Assembly: GCF_006337165.1 (NCBI RefSeq)
Contig: NZ_CP040896.1
Span: 3,162,001-3,226,000, forward strand
Length of the DNA stretch: 64,000 nucleotides
DNA from: Hymenobacter jejuensis
GTDB lineage: Bacteria; Bacteroidota; Bacteroidia; Cytophagales; Hymenobacteraceae
Direction: 5' to 3'
Below the pieces are notes generated by a model that searched no databases, was not told where the DNA came from, and saw only the letters and a program-made list of their open reading frames with translations. The translations under genes were made by a program, and so were the position numbers. This document shows positions 17,392 to 25,431 of the stretch, one piece after another (the first letter of the stretch is position 1; each line of letters starts with the position of its first letter).

Positions 17392-18888
17392 ATGGGCCTC
17401 AAATCTGCCTTGAGCCGTCCGCTGGCCGCCTTTGTGCACCATCGCTACCAACAGTGGATGCGGCAGCCCGTAGCTACCCAGCAGCGGGTGCTGACCAGCA
17501 TCACGTCCGAGGCCGATCGCACGGCCTTTGGGCGCGACCATGATTTTCCGTCCATTGCGTCCCACGCCGATTTGGTGCGGCAGGTGCCCATTCGTGATTA
17601 CGAAGCCTTGGTTCCGTACTTCAACCGGGTGAAAGCCGGTGAAGCCGACGTGCTGTGGCCCGGCCGGCCGCTGTATCTGGCCAAAACTTCGGGTACAACC
17701 TCCGGCGCCAAATACATTCCCATCACGAGCGCCAGCATCCCCAACCACATCAACGGTGCCCGCGATGCGCTGCTTCACTATGTGCACGAAACTGGCAAAA
17801 GTCAGTTTCTGGATGGCAAGCTGATTTTCCTGTCCGGCAGCCCGGAACTTGAAAAGGTGAACGGCGTGCCCACTGGGCGCCTTTCTGGCATCGCCAACCA
17901 CCACGTGCCCACCTATCTGCGCCGTAATCAAATGCCGAGCTATGCTACTAATTGCATCGAGGATTGGGAGGCCAAGCTGGAATGCATTGTAGATGAGACA
18001 CTTACCGAAAGAATGACCCTGATATCGGGGATTCCGCCGTGGGTGCAGATGTATTTCGACCGCATTCGCGAGCGTACAGGCAAGCTGGTGAAAGACGTCT
18101 TTCCCGACTTCAACCTGTTCGTATATGGCGGCGTCAACTTCGAGCCGTATCGTGCCAAGCTATTCGAAAGCATCGGCCGCCCCGTCGATAGCATTGAGTT
18201 GTTTCCGGCTTCGGAAGGCTTTTTTGCTTTTCAGGATCAGCCCGGGAATCCCGGTTTGCTGCTGCTGCTGGATGCGGGGATTTATTACGAATTCATCCCA
18301 ATTGAGCAGTTTTTTGAGCTTAATCCGCCGCGTCTGTCTCTGGCTGATGTGGAGCTGGACAAGCAATACGCGCTCATTATCAACAACAACGCAGGTCTTT
18401 GGGGCTACAGCATCGGCGACACAGTGCGCTTCGTGAGCAAAGATCCGTATCGCATTGTGGTATCGGGTCGCGTAAAGCACTTCCTGTCGGCGTTTGGAGA
18501 GCACGTCATCGGCGAGGAAGTAGAGCAGACCTTGCGCGAGGCGATGACACAATACCCTGAAGTAGAGGTAGTTGAGTTTACCGTTGCGCCGCGTATCAGC
18601 AACGATGCGTCCGAGCCTTCGCAGCACGAGTGGTTGGTGGAATTTGCCCGTCCGCCGCAAGATGCCGCCGCCTTCGCCGCGGCCTTAGACGCCGGCTTGC
18701 GCCGCCGCAACGTGTATTACGACGACTTGCTCAGAGGCAACATCCTGGCACCGCTCCGACTGACGGCCTTGCAACCCGGTGCTTTTCAACGCTATATGAA
18801 AAGCCAAGGAAAGTTAGGTGGGCAGAACAAAGTGCCGCGGCTGAGCAACGACCGACAACTGGCGGATGGGTTACTTATAGCAAGCTAA
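17392..18888 (+). CDS. GH3 auxin-responsive-promoter family (acyl-adenylate/thioester-forming) protein
   Basis: 498 residues. A full-length GH3-family protein of the ANL adenylate-forming superfamily. The ATP-binding phosphate loop appears as LAKTSGTTSGAKYIP near residue 100. Other family marks are FPDFNLFVYGGVNFEPY, ELFPASEGFFAFQ and the C-terminal GRVKHFLSAFGEHV. Plant members conjugate amino acids to acyl acids. The substrate of bacterial members is not established, so only acid activation is inferred. ATG at 17392; the frame upstream starts at a TTG with low-complexity residues. No clear operon partner. Confidence 0.9.
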   Translation: MGLKSALSRPLAAFVHHRYQQWMRQPVATQQRVLTSITSEADRTAFGRDHDFPSIASHADLVRQVPIRDYEALVPYFNRVKAGEADVLWPGRPLYLAKTSGTTSGAKYIPITSASIPNHINGARDALLHYVHETGKSQFLDGKLIFLSGSPELEKVNGVPTGRLSGIANHHVPTYLRRNQMPSYATNCIEDWEAKLECIVDETLTERMTLISGIPPWVQMYFDRIRERTGKLVKDVFPDFNLFVYGGVNFEPYRAKLFESIGRPVDSIELFPASEGFFAFQDQPGNPGLLLLLDAGIYYEFIPIEQFFELNPPRLSLADVELDKQYALIINNNAGLWGYSIGDTVRFVSKDPYRIVVSGRVKHFLSAFGEHVIGEEVEQTLREAMTQYPEVEVVEFTVAPRISNDASEPSQHEWLVEFARPPQDAAAFAAALDAGLRRRNVYYDDLLRGNILAPLRLTALQPGAFQRYMKSQGKLGGQNKVPRLSNDRQLADGLLIAS

Positions 18889-18905
18889 AAGCCGTAAATT
18901 GAGTT

Positions 18906-19133
18906 ATGATTCAGTTCGATCGCACTACTACACGCAAAACTTCCTTACATCACGACCAGGATGCGGATGATGCCGCGTATTGGCGCACCAAAAGCGCGGA
19001 AGAGCGCATGGAGGCACTGGAATTTCTGCGTCGGCAAGTATATTCTTTTTATTTTCTCAGCAATGGCACAGGCCAACCAGCTTACGCAGGAATACAAAGA
19101 GTTTGTCGAATTATTAAACGCCAACAAGGTTGA
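18906..19133 (+). CDS. small helical partner of the nucleotidyltransferase
   Basis: 75 residues. The central block AYWRTKSAEERMEALEFLRRQVY resembles the short helical proteins that often precede MNT-type nucleotidyltransferase genes, and the end IQRVCRIIKRQ fits the same family. It overlaps the next gene by 71 bp in another frame (19063-19133). Both reading frames look conserved there, so the overlap seems genuine rather than a wrong start. Together the pair resembles a toxin-antitoxin or regulatory module, inferred from arrangement only. Confidence 0.65.
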   Translation: MIQFDRTTTRKTSLHHDQDADDAAYWRTKSAEERMEALEFLRRQVYSFYFLSNGTGQPAYAGIQRVCRIIKRQQG

Positions 19134-19527
19134 GTATTTGGTAGTAGGTGCCTATGCCGTAGCCCGGTATGGCTACGTGCGGGCAACGGGCGATATCGAC
19201 GTATGGGTCAATCCAACCAAAGAAAACGCCCAGCGCGTTGTGACGACGCTACAACTCTTTGGCTTAGGAGGATTAGGCTATACAATCGACGATTTCAGCA
19301 CCCCCGATACAATCGTGCAATTAGGCGTGGCTCCTTTAAGAATCGATTTACTGACCTCCGTAGATGGAGTTGATTTTGAATCTTGCTACGCTCAACGTGA
19401 AACGAAAATATTGGACGAAGTGCCTATAAATTTCATCAGCTTGGCCGATTTGTGCCAAAACAAAGCCAGCACTGGTCGCCTAAAGGATCAGTTGGACTTA
19501 CAAAACCTTAATAATGTAAACAAATGA
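19063..19527 (+). CDS. MNT-type nucleotidyltransferase domain protein
   Basis: 154 residues from the ATG at 19063 (MAQANQLTQEYKEFVELL). The family pattern is clear: EYLVVGAYAVARYGYVRATGDIDVWV, a variant of the GG/GS...DxD active site with the metal-binding Asp pair in TGDIDVW, then PLRIDLLTS with a third acidic residue and LADLCQNKASTGRLKDQLDL. Such minimal nucleotidyltransferases modify proteins or RNA, often within toxin-antitoxin modules. The target here is unknown. It overlaps the small partner upstream by 71 bp and the membrane protein downstream by 4 bp (ATGA), so the three genes are translationally linked. Confidence 0.85.
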   Translation: MAQANQLTQEYKEFVELLNANKVEYLVVGAYAVARYGYVRATGDIDVWVNPTKENAQRVVTTLQLFGLGGLGYTIDDFSTPDTIVQLGVAPLRIDLLTSVDGVDFESCYAQRETKILDEVPINFISLADLCQNKASTGRLKDQLDLQNLNNVNK

Positions 19528-19823
19528 TTATTAGGGTATTACAGGTAGTGTTTCGACGGTATCCTGTTATAAGCACAATTCAAGTGGTATACTGGTTGTG
19601 TTGGATTAGCTTGTATCATTGGATACATATTGATCGACCCTATCTGGATAGCTGTGGTCGAGGGATGTTGATAGGGTATCCACTTGTATTTGGTTTAGCA
19701 GCATCCGCCGTTTATGGCTTGTCTATCTTGGGTTGCGCTGTATTTGGAAAAAATAGATTTTTTTACGTTGGCGCACTGCTCATAACTGTTATGTTACCTG
19801 TTATCTTGTTGAATACGTGGTAA
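19524..19823 (+). CDS. small AT-rich membrane protein
   Basis: 99 residues with three hydrophobic segments (about 14-32, 45-68, 76-96), so probably an inner-membrane protein. I do not recognise the family. Its start overlaps the nucleotidyltransferase stop codon by four bases, which argues for coupled translation. Base composition is distinctly more AT-rich than the surrounding genes, suggesting that at least this part of the module was acquired. Possible roles include an effector or an immunity-like membrane partner; this is speculation. Confidence 0.6.
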   Translation: MIIRVLQVVFRRYPVISTIQVVYWLCWISLYHWIHIDRPYLDSCGRGMLIGYPLVFGLAASAVYGLSILGCAVFGKNRFFYVGALLITVMLPVILLNTW

Positions 19824-19844
19824 TTAAACGAATGAAAGTCCAGC

Positions 19845-20294
19845 GTGAATCTTAAACTCCAACTTTACGCCGCTTGCCAAGCCTACGTCCAGCAACGCAT
19901 CGACGCGGCCCAGCACGCCATGCAAGCGGCCCAAGAATCGGCCAACTCCGAAACCAAGAGCAGCGCCGGCGACAAGTACGAAACTGGCCGCGCCATGGCC
20001 CATGAAGAGCGCAACCGTAATGCCGTGCAGCTGCAAGAAGCGCTAAAACTGCGCGCCGAATTGGAGCGCATCGATATCCAGAAGCCCTTCACCATGGCCC
20101 TGCCCGGTGCTTTGGTCATGACGACGCAGGGCAACTATTTTCTGAGCATCAGCGCGGGCAAGATATCCCTCGAAGGCACCGATTATTTTGCGGTTTCGCC
20201 AGCTTCTCCGATTGGGACGCAACTCAAAGGAGTGCATGCGAAGGACAAGGTGACATTCAACAACCGTTCCTTCACCATAACCAATATTCTGTAA
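19845..20294 (+). CDS. GreA/GreB-like C-terminal domain protein
   Basis: 149 residues starting with GTG at 19845. The nearest ATG (19832) is in another frame and stops after seven codons. The N-terminal half is a helical hairpin with ANSETKSSAGDKYETGRAMA, a block shared with a family of Bacteroidota proteins often mislabelled 3-oxoacyl-ACP synthase. The C-terminal half (ALPGALVMTTQGNYFLSIS...FAVSPASPIGTQLKG) resembles the FKBP-like domain of GreA/GreB transcript-cleavage factors. It may therefore act on RNA polymerase, but the acidic tip needed for cleavage was not identified. It precedes dxr by about 70 bp. Confidence 0.65.
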   Translation: MNLKLQLYAACQAYVQQRIDAAQHAMQAAQESANSETKSSAGDKYETGRAMAHEERNRNAVQLQEALKLRAELERIDIQKPFTMALPGALVMTTQGNYFLSISAGKISLEGTDYFAVSPASPIGTQLKGVHAKDKVTFNNRSFTITNIL

Positions 20295-20338
20295 GCCGGT
20301 TGCTTAGTATACCGCGCCGCTTCCGGGCAAATGGCTGT

Positions 20339-20346
20339 TACCTTTG
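20339..20346 (+). promoter_or_regulatory. Bacteroidota -7 promoter element
   Basis: TACCTTTG fits TAnnTTTG, 18 bp before the dxr start codon. Confidence 0.45.
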
Positions 20347-20364
20347 TCTGGCAAATTCCCCCGT

Positions 20365-21528
20365 ATGAACTCTCTTAAACGCGTCACGCTGCTCGGTTCT
20401 ACCGGCTCCATCGGGACCCAGGCCCTTGACGTTATTCGTGCGCATCCCACCCGCTTTCAGGTCACGGCGTTGTCGGCGCACGCCAATGCCGACTTGCTGA
20501 TCCGGCAAGCACTGGAGTTTCGGCCGGCCGCCGTGGTCATCGGCGACGAAAAAAAACGAGCCACGGTGCAAGCCGCTTTAAGCGGACAAGCCACGGAGGT
20601 GCTGGCCGGCGCTAAAGCCCTGGAAGAAGTGGCCTCCCGCCCCGACACCGACATAGTGCTGACCGCTATGGTCGGCTATGCGGGGCTGCTTCCGACGGTG
20701 CGCGCTATTCAGGCTGGCAAAACCATTGCGTTGGCCAACAAAGAAACGTTAGTCGTTGCAGGTCAGCTTATTACGCAGTTGGTCAAGAAGTACGGTGTAG
20801 GTTTATATCCTGTTGATTCTGAGCACTCTGCGATATTTCAGTGCTTGGTAGGCGAGGAGCGCAACCCAATCGAAAAAATCATCCTGACGGCATCGGGTGG
20901 CCCGTTTCGCGGACGCTCGGCCGAGCAATTGGCCAGCGTTACCAAAGCGCAGGCCCTGAAGCACCCAAACTGGGACATGGGCGCCAAAATCACCATCGAT
21001 TCGGCGTCCTTGATGAACAAAGGCCTGGAAGTGATCGAGGCCAAATGGCTTTTCGGCCTGCGCAACGACCAGATCGACGTGGTAGTGCACCCGCAGAGCA
21101 TCATTCACTCGTTGGTGCAGTTTCACGATGGTTCCTTGAAAGCCCAACTGGGCCTGCCCGACATGAAGCTACCGATTCAGTACGCGCTGGGCTACCCCGA
21201 GCGGCTGCCGTCAGAGTTTCCGCGCTTTTCCTTCCTCGATTACCCCCAGCTCACCTTCGAGCAGCCCGACCGTGCTACGTTCCGCAACCTGCCGTTGGCG
21301 TTTGAGGCCATGAGCCAGGGTGGCAACGCACCGTGCGTGCTCAACGCGGCCAACGAAATTGCCGTAGCTGCTTTTCTGCGCGACGAAATCGGTTTTTTGC
21401 AAATGCCCGATCTTGTCGAAAATTGCCTCTCGAAGGTTTCGTACCTTGCCGATCCGTCGCTGGACGACTACGTACAAACCGACCACGAAACCCGCCGCGT
21501 TGCGCAAGAACTGGTTGGGGCCTTGTAG
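20365..21528 (+). CDS. dxr: 1-deoxy-D-xylulose-5-phosphate reductoisomerase
   Basis: 387 residues. It converts DXP to 2-C-methyl-D-erythritol 4-phosphate with NADPH, the committing step of the MEP isoprenoid pathway, in the cytoplasm. The NADPH loop GSTGSIG is at residues 9-15. The metal and substrate site is PVDSEHSAIFQ, with ASGGPFRG and the flexible-loop region following, then ANEIAVAAFL near the end. ATG at 20365; an upstream in-frame TTG at 20344 overlaps the -7 element and is unlikely. Confidence 0.98.
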   Translation: MNSLKRVTLLGSTGSIGTQALDVIRAHPTRFQVTALSAHANADLLIRQALEFRPAAVVIGDEKKRATVQAALSGQATEVLAGAKALEEVASRPDTDIVLTAMVGYAGLLPTVRAIQAGKTIALANKETLVVAGQLITQLVKKYGVGLYPVDSEHSAIFQCLVGEERNPIEKIILTASGGPFRGRSAEQLASVTKAQALKHPNWDMGAKITIDSASLMNKGLEVIEAKWLFGLRNDQIDVVVHPQSIIHSLVQFHDGSLKAQLGLPDMKLPIQYALGYPERLPSEFPRFSFLDYPQLTFEQPDRATFRNLPLAFEAMSQGGNAPCVLNAANEIAVAAFLRDEIGFLQMPDLVENCLSKVSYLADPSLDDYVQTDHETRRVAQELVGAL

Positions 21529-21620
21529 GTGTTGTGCAGGCATCGGTTATCCTGAATTTGCGAAGGAACTTGCCACACCAATGCCAACTTTGCGGTTGGC
21601 TACATAAGGGCAGCTATTTC

Positions 21621-21649
21621 GTAAATATCTGATAATAAGATATTTAACT
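21621..21649. repeat. AT-rich intergenic repeat copy (dxr-rseP spacer)
   Basis: Begins GTAAATATCTGATAATAAG, nearly identical to the copy at 4709-4737 (25 of 29 positions). Here it sits between two genes of the same strand. Confidence 0.6.
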
Positions 21650-21694
21650 TTTTATTCTTAATTCAATCTCTTTTTTGCTTTGGAAGGATTAATC

Positions 21695-23020
21695 ATGGCT
21701 GGCCAGATGCTGCTGGGCCTCTCCATCTTGGTGGGCCTGCACGAATTTGGTCACTTTGCCGCCGCCAAATACTTCAAAATCCGCGTCGATAAGTTTTACA
21801 TCTTCTTCGATTTTCTGTTTCCCTTGCCCGGCGTGGCCAACTTCGCCCTGTTCAAGAAGAAAATCGGGGAGACGGAATACGGCTTGGGTTGGTTTCCGCT
21901 GGGTGGCTACGTGGCCATCCACGGCATGATCGACGAAACCACCGACGCCGATCAGCTTTCCGCTGAACCGCAGCCAAACGAGTTTCGGGCGAAGCCGGCC
22001 TGGCAGCGCCTCATCGTAATGCTAGGCGGCATCATCATGAACGTGATCACGGGCATCGTGATTTTCACCTTGATGACTTACGCCTACGGCGAGAGCTATT
22101 TGCCCGCGTCGGAAGCGCGTTACGGCGTGATTCCGAATGAGTTGGGGAAAGAAATCGGTTTCCGGAGTGGCGACAAAATCGTGAAAATCAACGGCCGTCC
22201 TTTCACAGAGTTCGACGACGTATACAACCCCGACGTGGTGCTGGGCAACCACAGCTACTACACCGTTGACCGCAGCGGCCAATTGGTGGATATCGCCGTG
22301 CCCGCCGACTTCATGGATCGCCTCTCCGACAAAGGCCAAACGGCTTTCGTTGAGCCGCTTAACCCATTTGTTGTCGATGAAGTGGTATCGGGCAGCGCGG
22401 CGGCCAAAGCAGGCCTCAAGCCGGGTGATCGCATCCTACGAGTAGCCCAACAATCGACGTTGTTCTTCCCAGAGTTGCAACAAGCCCTGAAAGCCAATGC
22501 TGGCAAACCTACTCCGCTGTTGGTGGAGCGAAACGGCGGTAATGTCACCCTGACTGCTAACGTGGAAGATGACGGCACCATCGGTTTCCGCCCCAAATCG
22601 TTGTTGCACCTGGCAACTCGACACTTCAGCTTTGCCGAATCGGTGCCGGCGGGTACCAAAAAGGCTTTCGGCATCGTCACGACCCAAATCAAGGCCTTCG
22701 GTAAGATCTTCCGCGGGGAGGCTTCGTTGCGCAAATCGTTGGGCGGACCTATCGAAATTGCCCAGCAGTACGGCGGCAAATGGGACTGGATTCGCTTCTG
22801 GACGCTCACCGGTATGCTTTCGATGGTGCTGGCTTTCATGAACTTACTGCCCATCCCGGCTCTCGACGGCGGTCACGTGCTGTTCCTGCTCTACGAGATG
22901 ATTGCCGGCCGTAAGCCCTCCGATGCTTTCCTCGAAAATGCGCAAAAGGTAGGCATGGCCTTGATTCTGTGCCTGATGGTGTTTGTGCTGGGCAACGGCC
23001 TTTTCAAAACGCTGTTTTAA
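21695..23020 (+). CDS. rseP: RIP metalloprotease RseP (site-2 protease)
   Basis: 441 residues. An inner-membrane zinc protease for regulated intramembrane proteolysis. The zinc motif HEFGH is in the first TM segment near residue 16, and the third ligand motif is in FMNLLPIPALDGGHVLF near residue 388. Two PDZ-like regions lie between (about 120-200 and 215-295, with AAAKAGLKPGDRI). It probably trims membrane-anchored anti-sigma factors, though no such gene is in the window. ATG at 21695; the TTG at 21680 is the only earlier start. dxr-rseP neighbourhood is common. Confidence 0.95.
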   Translation: MAGQMLLGLSILVGLHEFGHFAAAKYFKIRVDKFYIFFDFLFPLPGVANFALFKKKIGETEYGLGWFPLGGYVAIHGMIDETTDADQLSAEPQPNEFRAKPAWQRLIVMLGGIIMNVITGIVIFTLMTYAYGESYLPASEARYGVIPNELGKEIGFRSGDKIVKINGRPFTEFDDVYNPDVVLGNHSYYTVDRSGQLVDIAVPADFMDRLSDKGQTAFVEPLNPFVVDEVVSGSAAAKAGLKPGDRILRVAQQSTLFFPELQQALKANAGKPTPLLVERNGGNVTLTANVEDDGTIGFRPKSLLHLATRHFSFAESVPAGTKKAFGIVTTQIKAFGKIFRGEASLRKSLGGPIEIAQQYGGKWDWIRFWTLTGMLSMVLAFMNLLPIPALDGGHVLFLLYEMIAGRKPSDAFLENAQKVGMALILCLMVFVLGNGLFKTLF

Positions 23021-23060
23021 GCTAAGTAGCTCTAGACCTAGAGGCTGACTTTGGAACGAA

Positions 23061-23133
23061 GGGCCTTCCTTGCAGGGTTGCATAGTGGTTTCCGATACTT
23101 GGAACTACTATTGCAACCCTGCAGGGAAGGCCC
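23061..23133. terminator. terminator-like hairpin after rseP
   Basis: 22-nt arms at 23061-23082 and 23112-23133 (GGGCCTTCCT.../...AGGGAAGGCCC) with one G-T pair. The inner loop adds TAGTGG/CTACTA pairing. It separates rseP from the DUF6702 gene, although a transcript through it is possible. Confidence 0.7.
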
Positions 23134-23176
23134 TTTGCTTAGGTCTTTGCTCTGCTTTCTACCTCTGTTTTTCTGT

Positions 23177-23671
23177 ATGCGTCGTTTATTTTTCCTGTTT
23201 TTTGCCCTGCTGATCAGTGTTGCTGCCTGGGCGCACGCCTATCATGCCAGCATCATGGACGTGCACTACAATGCCAAAAAGCAGCAGCTGGAAGTGGCTT
23301 TGAAAGTATTTACGGATGACTTTGAAAAAGCGCTCTCCACTGGGCAACCCGCTGCCATTAGCCTCGAGCAGTCGCCTAAGCCGCAGGTAACTGTGCTCAC
23401 TACCAATCTGTTGCGTAAATCTTTGGCATTCGGTAGCAAGCCGGGCGAGGCATTGCCCATGCAATTTGTGGGCATTCAACGCGAAAACGACGCGCATTGG
23501 CTCTACTTTACCGTGAAACTTGCCAAGCCGCTAACTGGTATTTATCTGCGCAACAGCTTATTGCAGAGCACCTTCCCCGACCAGATGAATATCGTGAACG
23601 TCGACGCCGGAGGTAAAAAGGAAAGCGCCTTGTTCCGCGATGGGGAAGAAAGCCAGAAGTTAAGCTGGTAG
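23177..23671 (+). CDS. DUF6702 family exported protein
   Basis: 164 residues from the ATG at 23177. Signal peptide MRRLFFLFFALLISVAAWAHA, then HASIMDVHYNAKKQQLEVALKVFTDDFEKAL, the hallmark of DUF6702, a periplasmic beta-rich Bacteroidota family of unknown role. The HAYHAS stretch at the mature N-terminus could bind metal (inference). The frame upstream to 23051 runs through the hairpin and is not coding. Confidence 0.8.
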   Translation: MRRLFFLFFALLISVAAWAHAYHASIMDVHYNAKKQQLEVALKVFTDDFEKALSTGQPAAISLEQSPKPQVTVLTTNLLRKSLAFGSKPGEALPMQFVGIQRENDAHWLYFTVKLAKPLTGIYLRNSLLQSTFPDQMNIVNVDAGGKKESALFRDGEESQKLSW

Positions 23672-23718
23672 AATTTGATATAAATGATTTATAGTCAGAT
23701 ACTTATATAATATATCTG

Positions 23719-25062
23719 CTATACGAACTGCGAAAGCACAAGTACTAGTGCAAAAGCAGCCACCGATAGCACTGTTTCCATTACGGTCCAGGTTTGCAGG
23801 GTTTCTTTCACGGTGAGGCCCAGGTATTCTTTCACCAGCCAAAATCCGGCATCGTTGACGTGCGATAAAATCAGGGAGCCAGCACCGGTGGCCAACACCA
23901 TCAGCTCGGGACTGGTGCCCGGCACGCGGGCTACGATTGGTACCATCAAGCCGGCCGTGGTCGTGAGCGCGACCGTGGCCGATCCTGTCGCGACCCGCAC
24001 CAGCGCCGCAATGGCATAGGCAACTACCAGCGGCGACCAGTTGGCGCGCACCGCGAGGTCGGCAATGGCTTTGCCCACGCCGCTTTCGATCAAAATGGCT
24101 TTAAAGCCTCCGCCCGCCCCGATGATCAGCAGCAGGCCGGCCAGTGGAAGCAGGCTTTCGGAAGTGCTCATGAGCAACCGGCCGGCACTCATCCCGCGTG
24201 CCAGCCCCAGTACTTGATACGCCAGTAGTACGGCTAATAATAAGGCAATCACGGGGTTGCCAATAAAAATTAGAACAGATCTGACCGCCGAACCGGGGGG
24301 TAACATTAACTGCGCCGCCGTAGCCATGAGCATCAAGGCAATGGGAAACAGTACGGTCAGGAGAGTAGCCGGCAAACTTGGCAAGGGATCGCTCGTTGCG
24401 GCAGTGGTTTGTGCGGCAGCCCCCGACCACGCCGGCCCGCTGGGCTGGATGCGCTTCGCGAGCCACGCCCCTAATAAGGGTCCTGCGACTACCCCGCTCG
24501 GCAATGCCACCAGCAAACCGTACAGGATAGTTAGGCCAATGTTGGCGTGGTAAGCATCTACTGCTATGAGGGCGCCGGGGTGGGGTGGCACGAGGCCATG
24601 GGTAATCGAGAGGCCCGCCAAAACCGGAATACCGATTGCCAGCATCGACTGCCGCGACTGACGTACCACCGTCAACAAGATGGGCAACAGGAGCACCACT
24701 CCGACTTCGAAAAATACGGTGACGCCGATCAGCAGGCCCAAAAACAGCATGGCCCACGGCAGTCGGCGCTGCCCAAACAGCCGAATTAGCCAGCTAGCCA
24801 GTTGATCGGCTCCGCCCGAATCGGCCAGAACCTTTCCCAGAATTGCGCCAAGCCCTAGAATACCAGCCAGATGGCCCAGCGTAGCGCCGACGCCTGTCTC
24901 GTAACTGCTAACCAGCTTGTTGGCTTCCATGCCGGTGGCCAAACCCAGAAAAAGGCTTGCCAGAAGAAGCGCCAAGAAGGCGTGCAAGCGCAACACAGCG
25001 ACCAGCACAATTACAAGCACAATGGCCGCTGCCGCAAGCCCAATCAGGGTACTGCCACCCAT
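23719..25062 (-). CDS. GntP family gluconate:H+ symporter
   Basis: 447 residues, about 12 predicted hydrophobic segments over the whole length. Family marks are GATLGHLAGILGLGAILGKVLADSGGAD in the first third, GITHGLVPPHPG-like GLSITHGLVPPHPGALIA, and the C-terminal ILSHVNDAGFWLVKEYLGLTVKETLQTW. It imports gluconate or a related sugar acid with protons across the inner membrane. No gluconate kinase or dehydratase gene is nearby, so the exact substrate stays open. Confidence 0.9.
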   Translation of the reverse strand: MGGSTLIGLAAAAIVLVIVLVAVLRLHAFLALLLASLFLGLATGMEANKLVSSYETGVGATLGHLAGILGLGAILGKVLADSGGADQLASWLIRLFGQRRLPWAMLFLGLLIGVTVFFEVGVVLLLPILLTVVRQSRQSMLAIGIPVLAGLSITHGLVPPHPGALIAVDAYHANIGLTILYGLLVALPSGVVAGPLLGAWLAKRIQPSGPAWSGAAAQTTAATSDPLPSLPATLLTVLFPIALMLMATAAQLMLPPGSAVRSVLIFIGNPVIALLLAVLLAYQVLGLARGMSAGRLLMSTSESLLPLAGLLLIIGAGGGFKAILIESGVGKAIADLAVRANWSPLVVAYAIAALVRVATGSATVALTTTAGLMVPIVARVPGTSPELMVLATGAGSLILSHVNDAGFWLVKEYLGLTVKETLQTWTVMETVLSVAAFALVLVLSQFV

Positions 25063-25194
25063 AAGATTCTGGTAGTATGGAGCTGTAAGTTAGGATGTTG
25101 CTCCTTACCGCCACGTGGCAGTTGTCGAGTTTGGCAAAGAAATTTTATTTAATCGCTTGATTCGCACATGGCCTAAACGTGCCGCTCCGAAGCA

Positions 25195-25431
25195 CTACTT
25201 GATAAGTTTCAGGGCCACAAGCCACAACGCAAAAGGACAAATACTTGCCGTCAGTTTTGCCCATGAAGGCTTCCTGAGAAAGAATACCTGGACTGCTAAG
25301 ATGACGTACAGAGGCAGCAGAAAGACAAAAGCCCAAGGAATCAGAGATAAAAGCAAGCAAACCACCTCGGCAGCTATGTATCGCCAAAGATGGTATGTGT
25401 CTGATCTGTAAGGTATTAAGCTGGCAGCGGT
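25195..25431 (-). other. start-less membrane-protein-like reading frame after the OmpA gene
   Basis: Directly after the TAA of the OmpA-family gene (25432-25434), the same frame stays open for about 78 codons to a TAG at 25195-25197. It encodes a hydrophobic sequence with real-protein character (RYIAAEVVCLLLSLIPWAF, then FLLPLYVILAVQVFF and KLTASICPFALWLVALKLI). No ATG exists; a GTG at 25363-25365 would give 56 residues. It may be a small two- or three-TM protein with an unusual start, or the remnant of a larger one. The rest of 25063-25194 shows nothing I can name. Confidence 0.35.

Noticed and set aside
25115..25411. 98-codon plus-strand ORF between the GntP and OmpA genes
   Set aside because: Its sequence is rich in basic and random residues, and the complementary strand carries the more protein-like hydrophobic frame.
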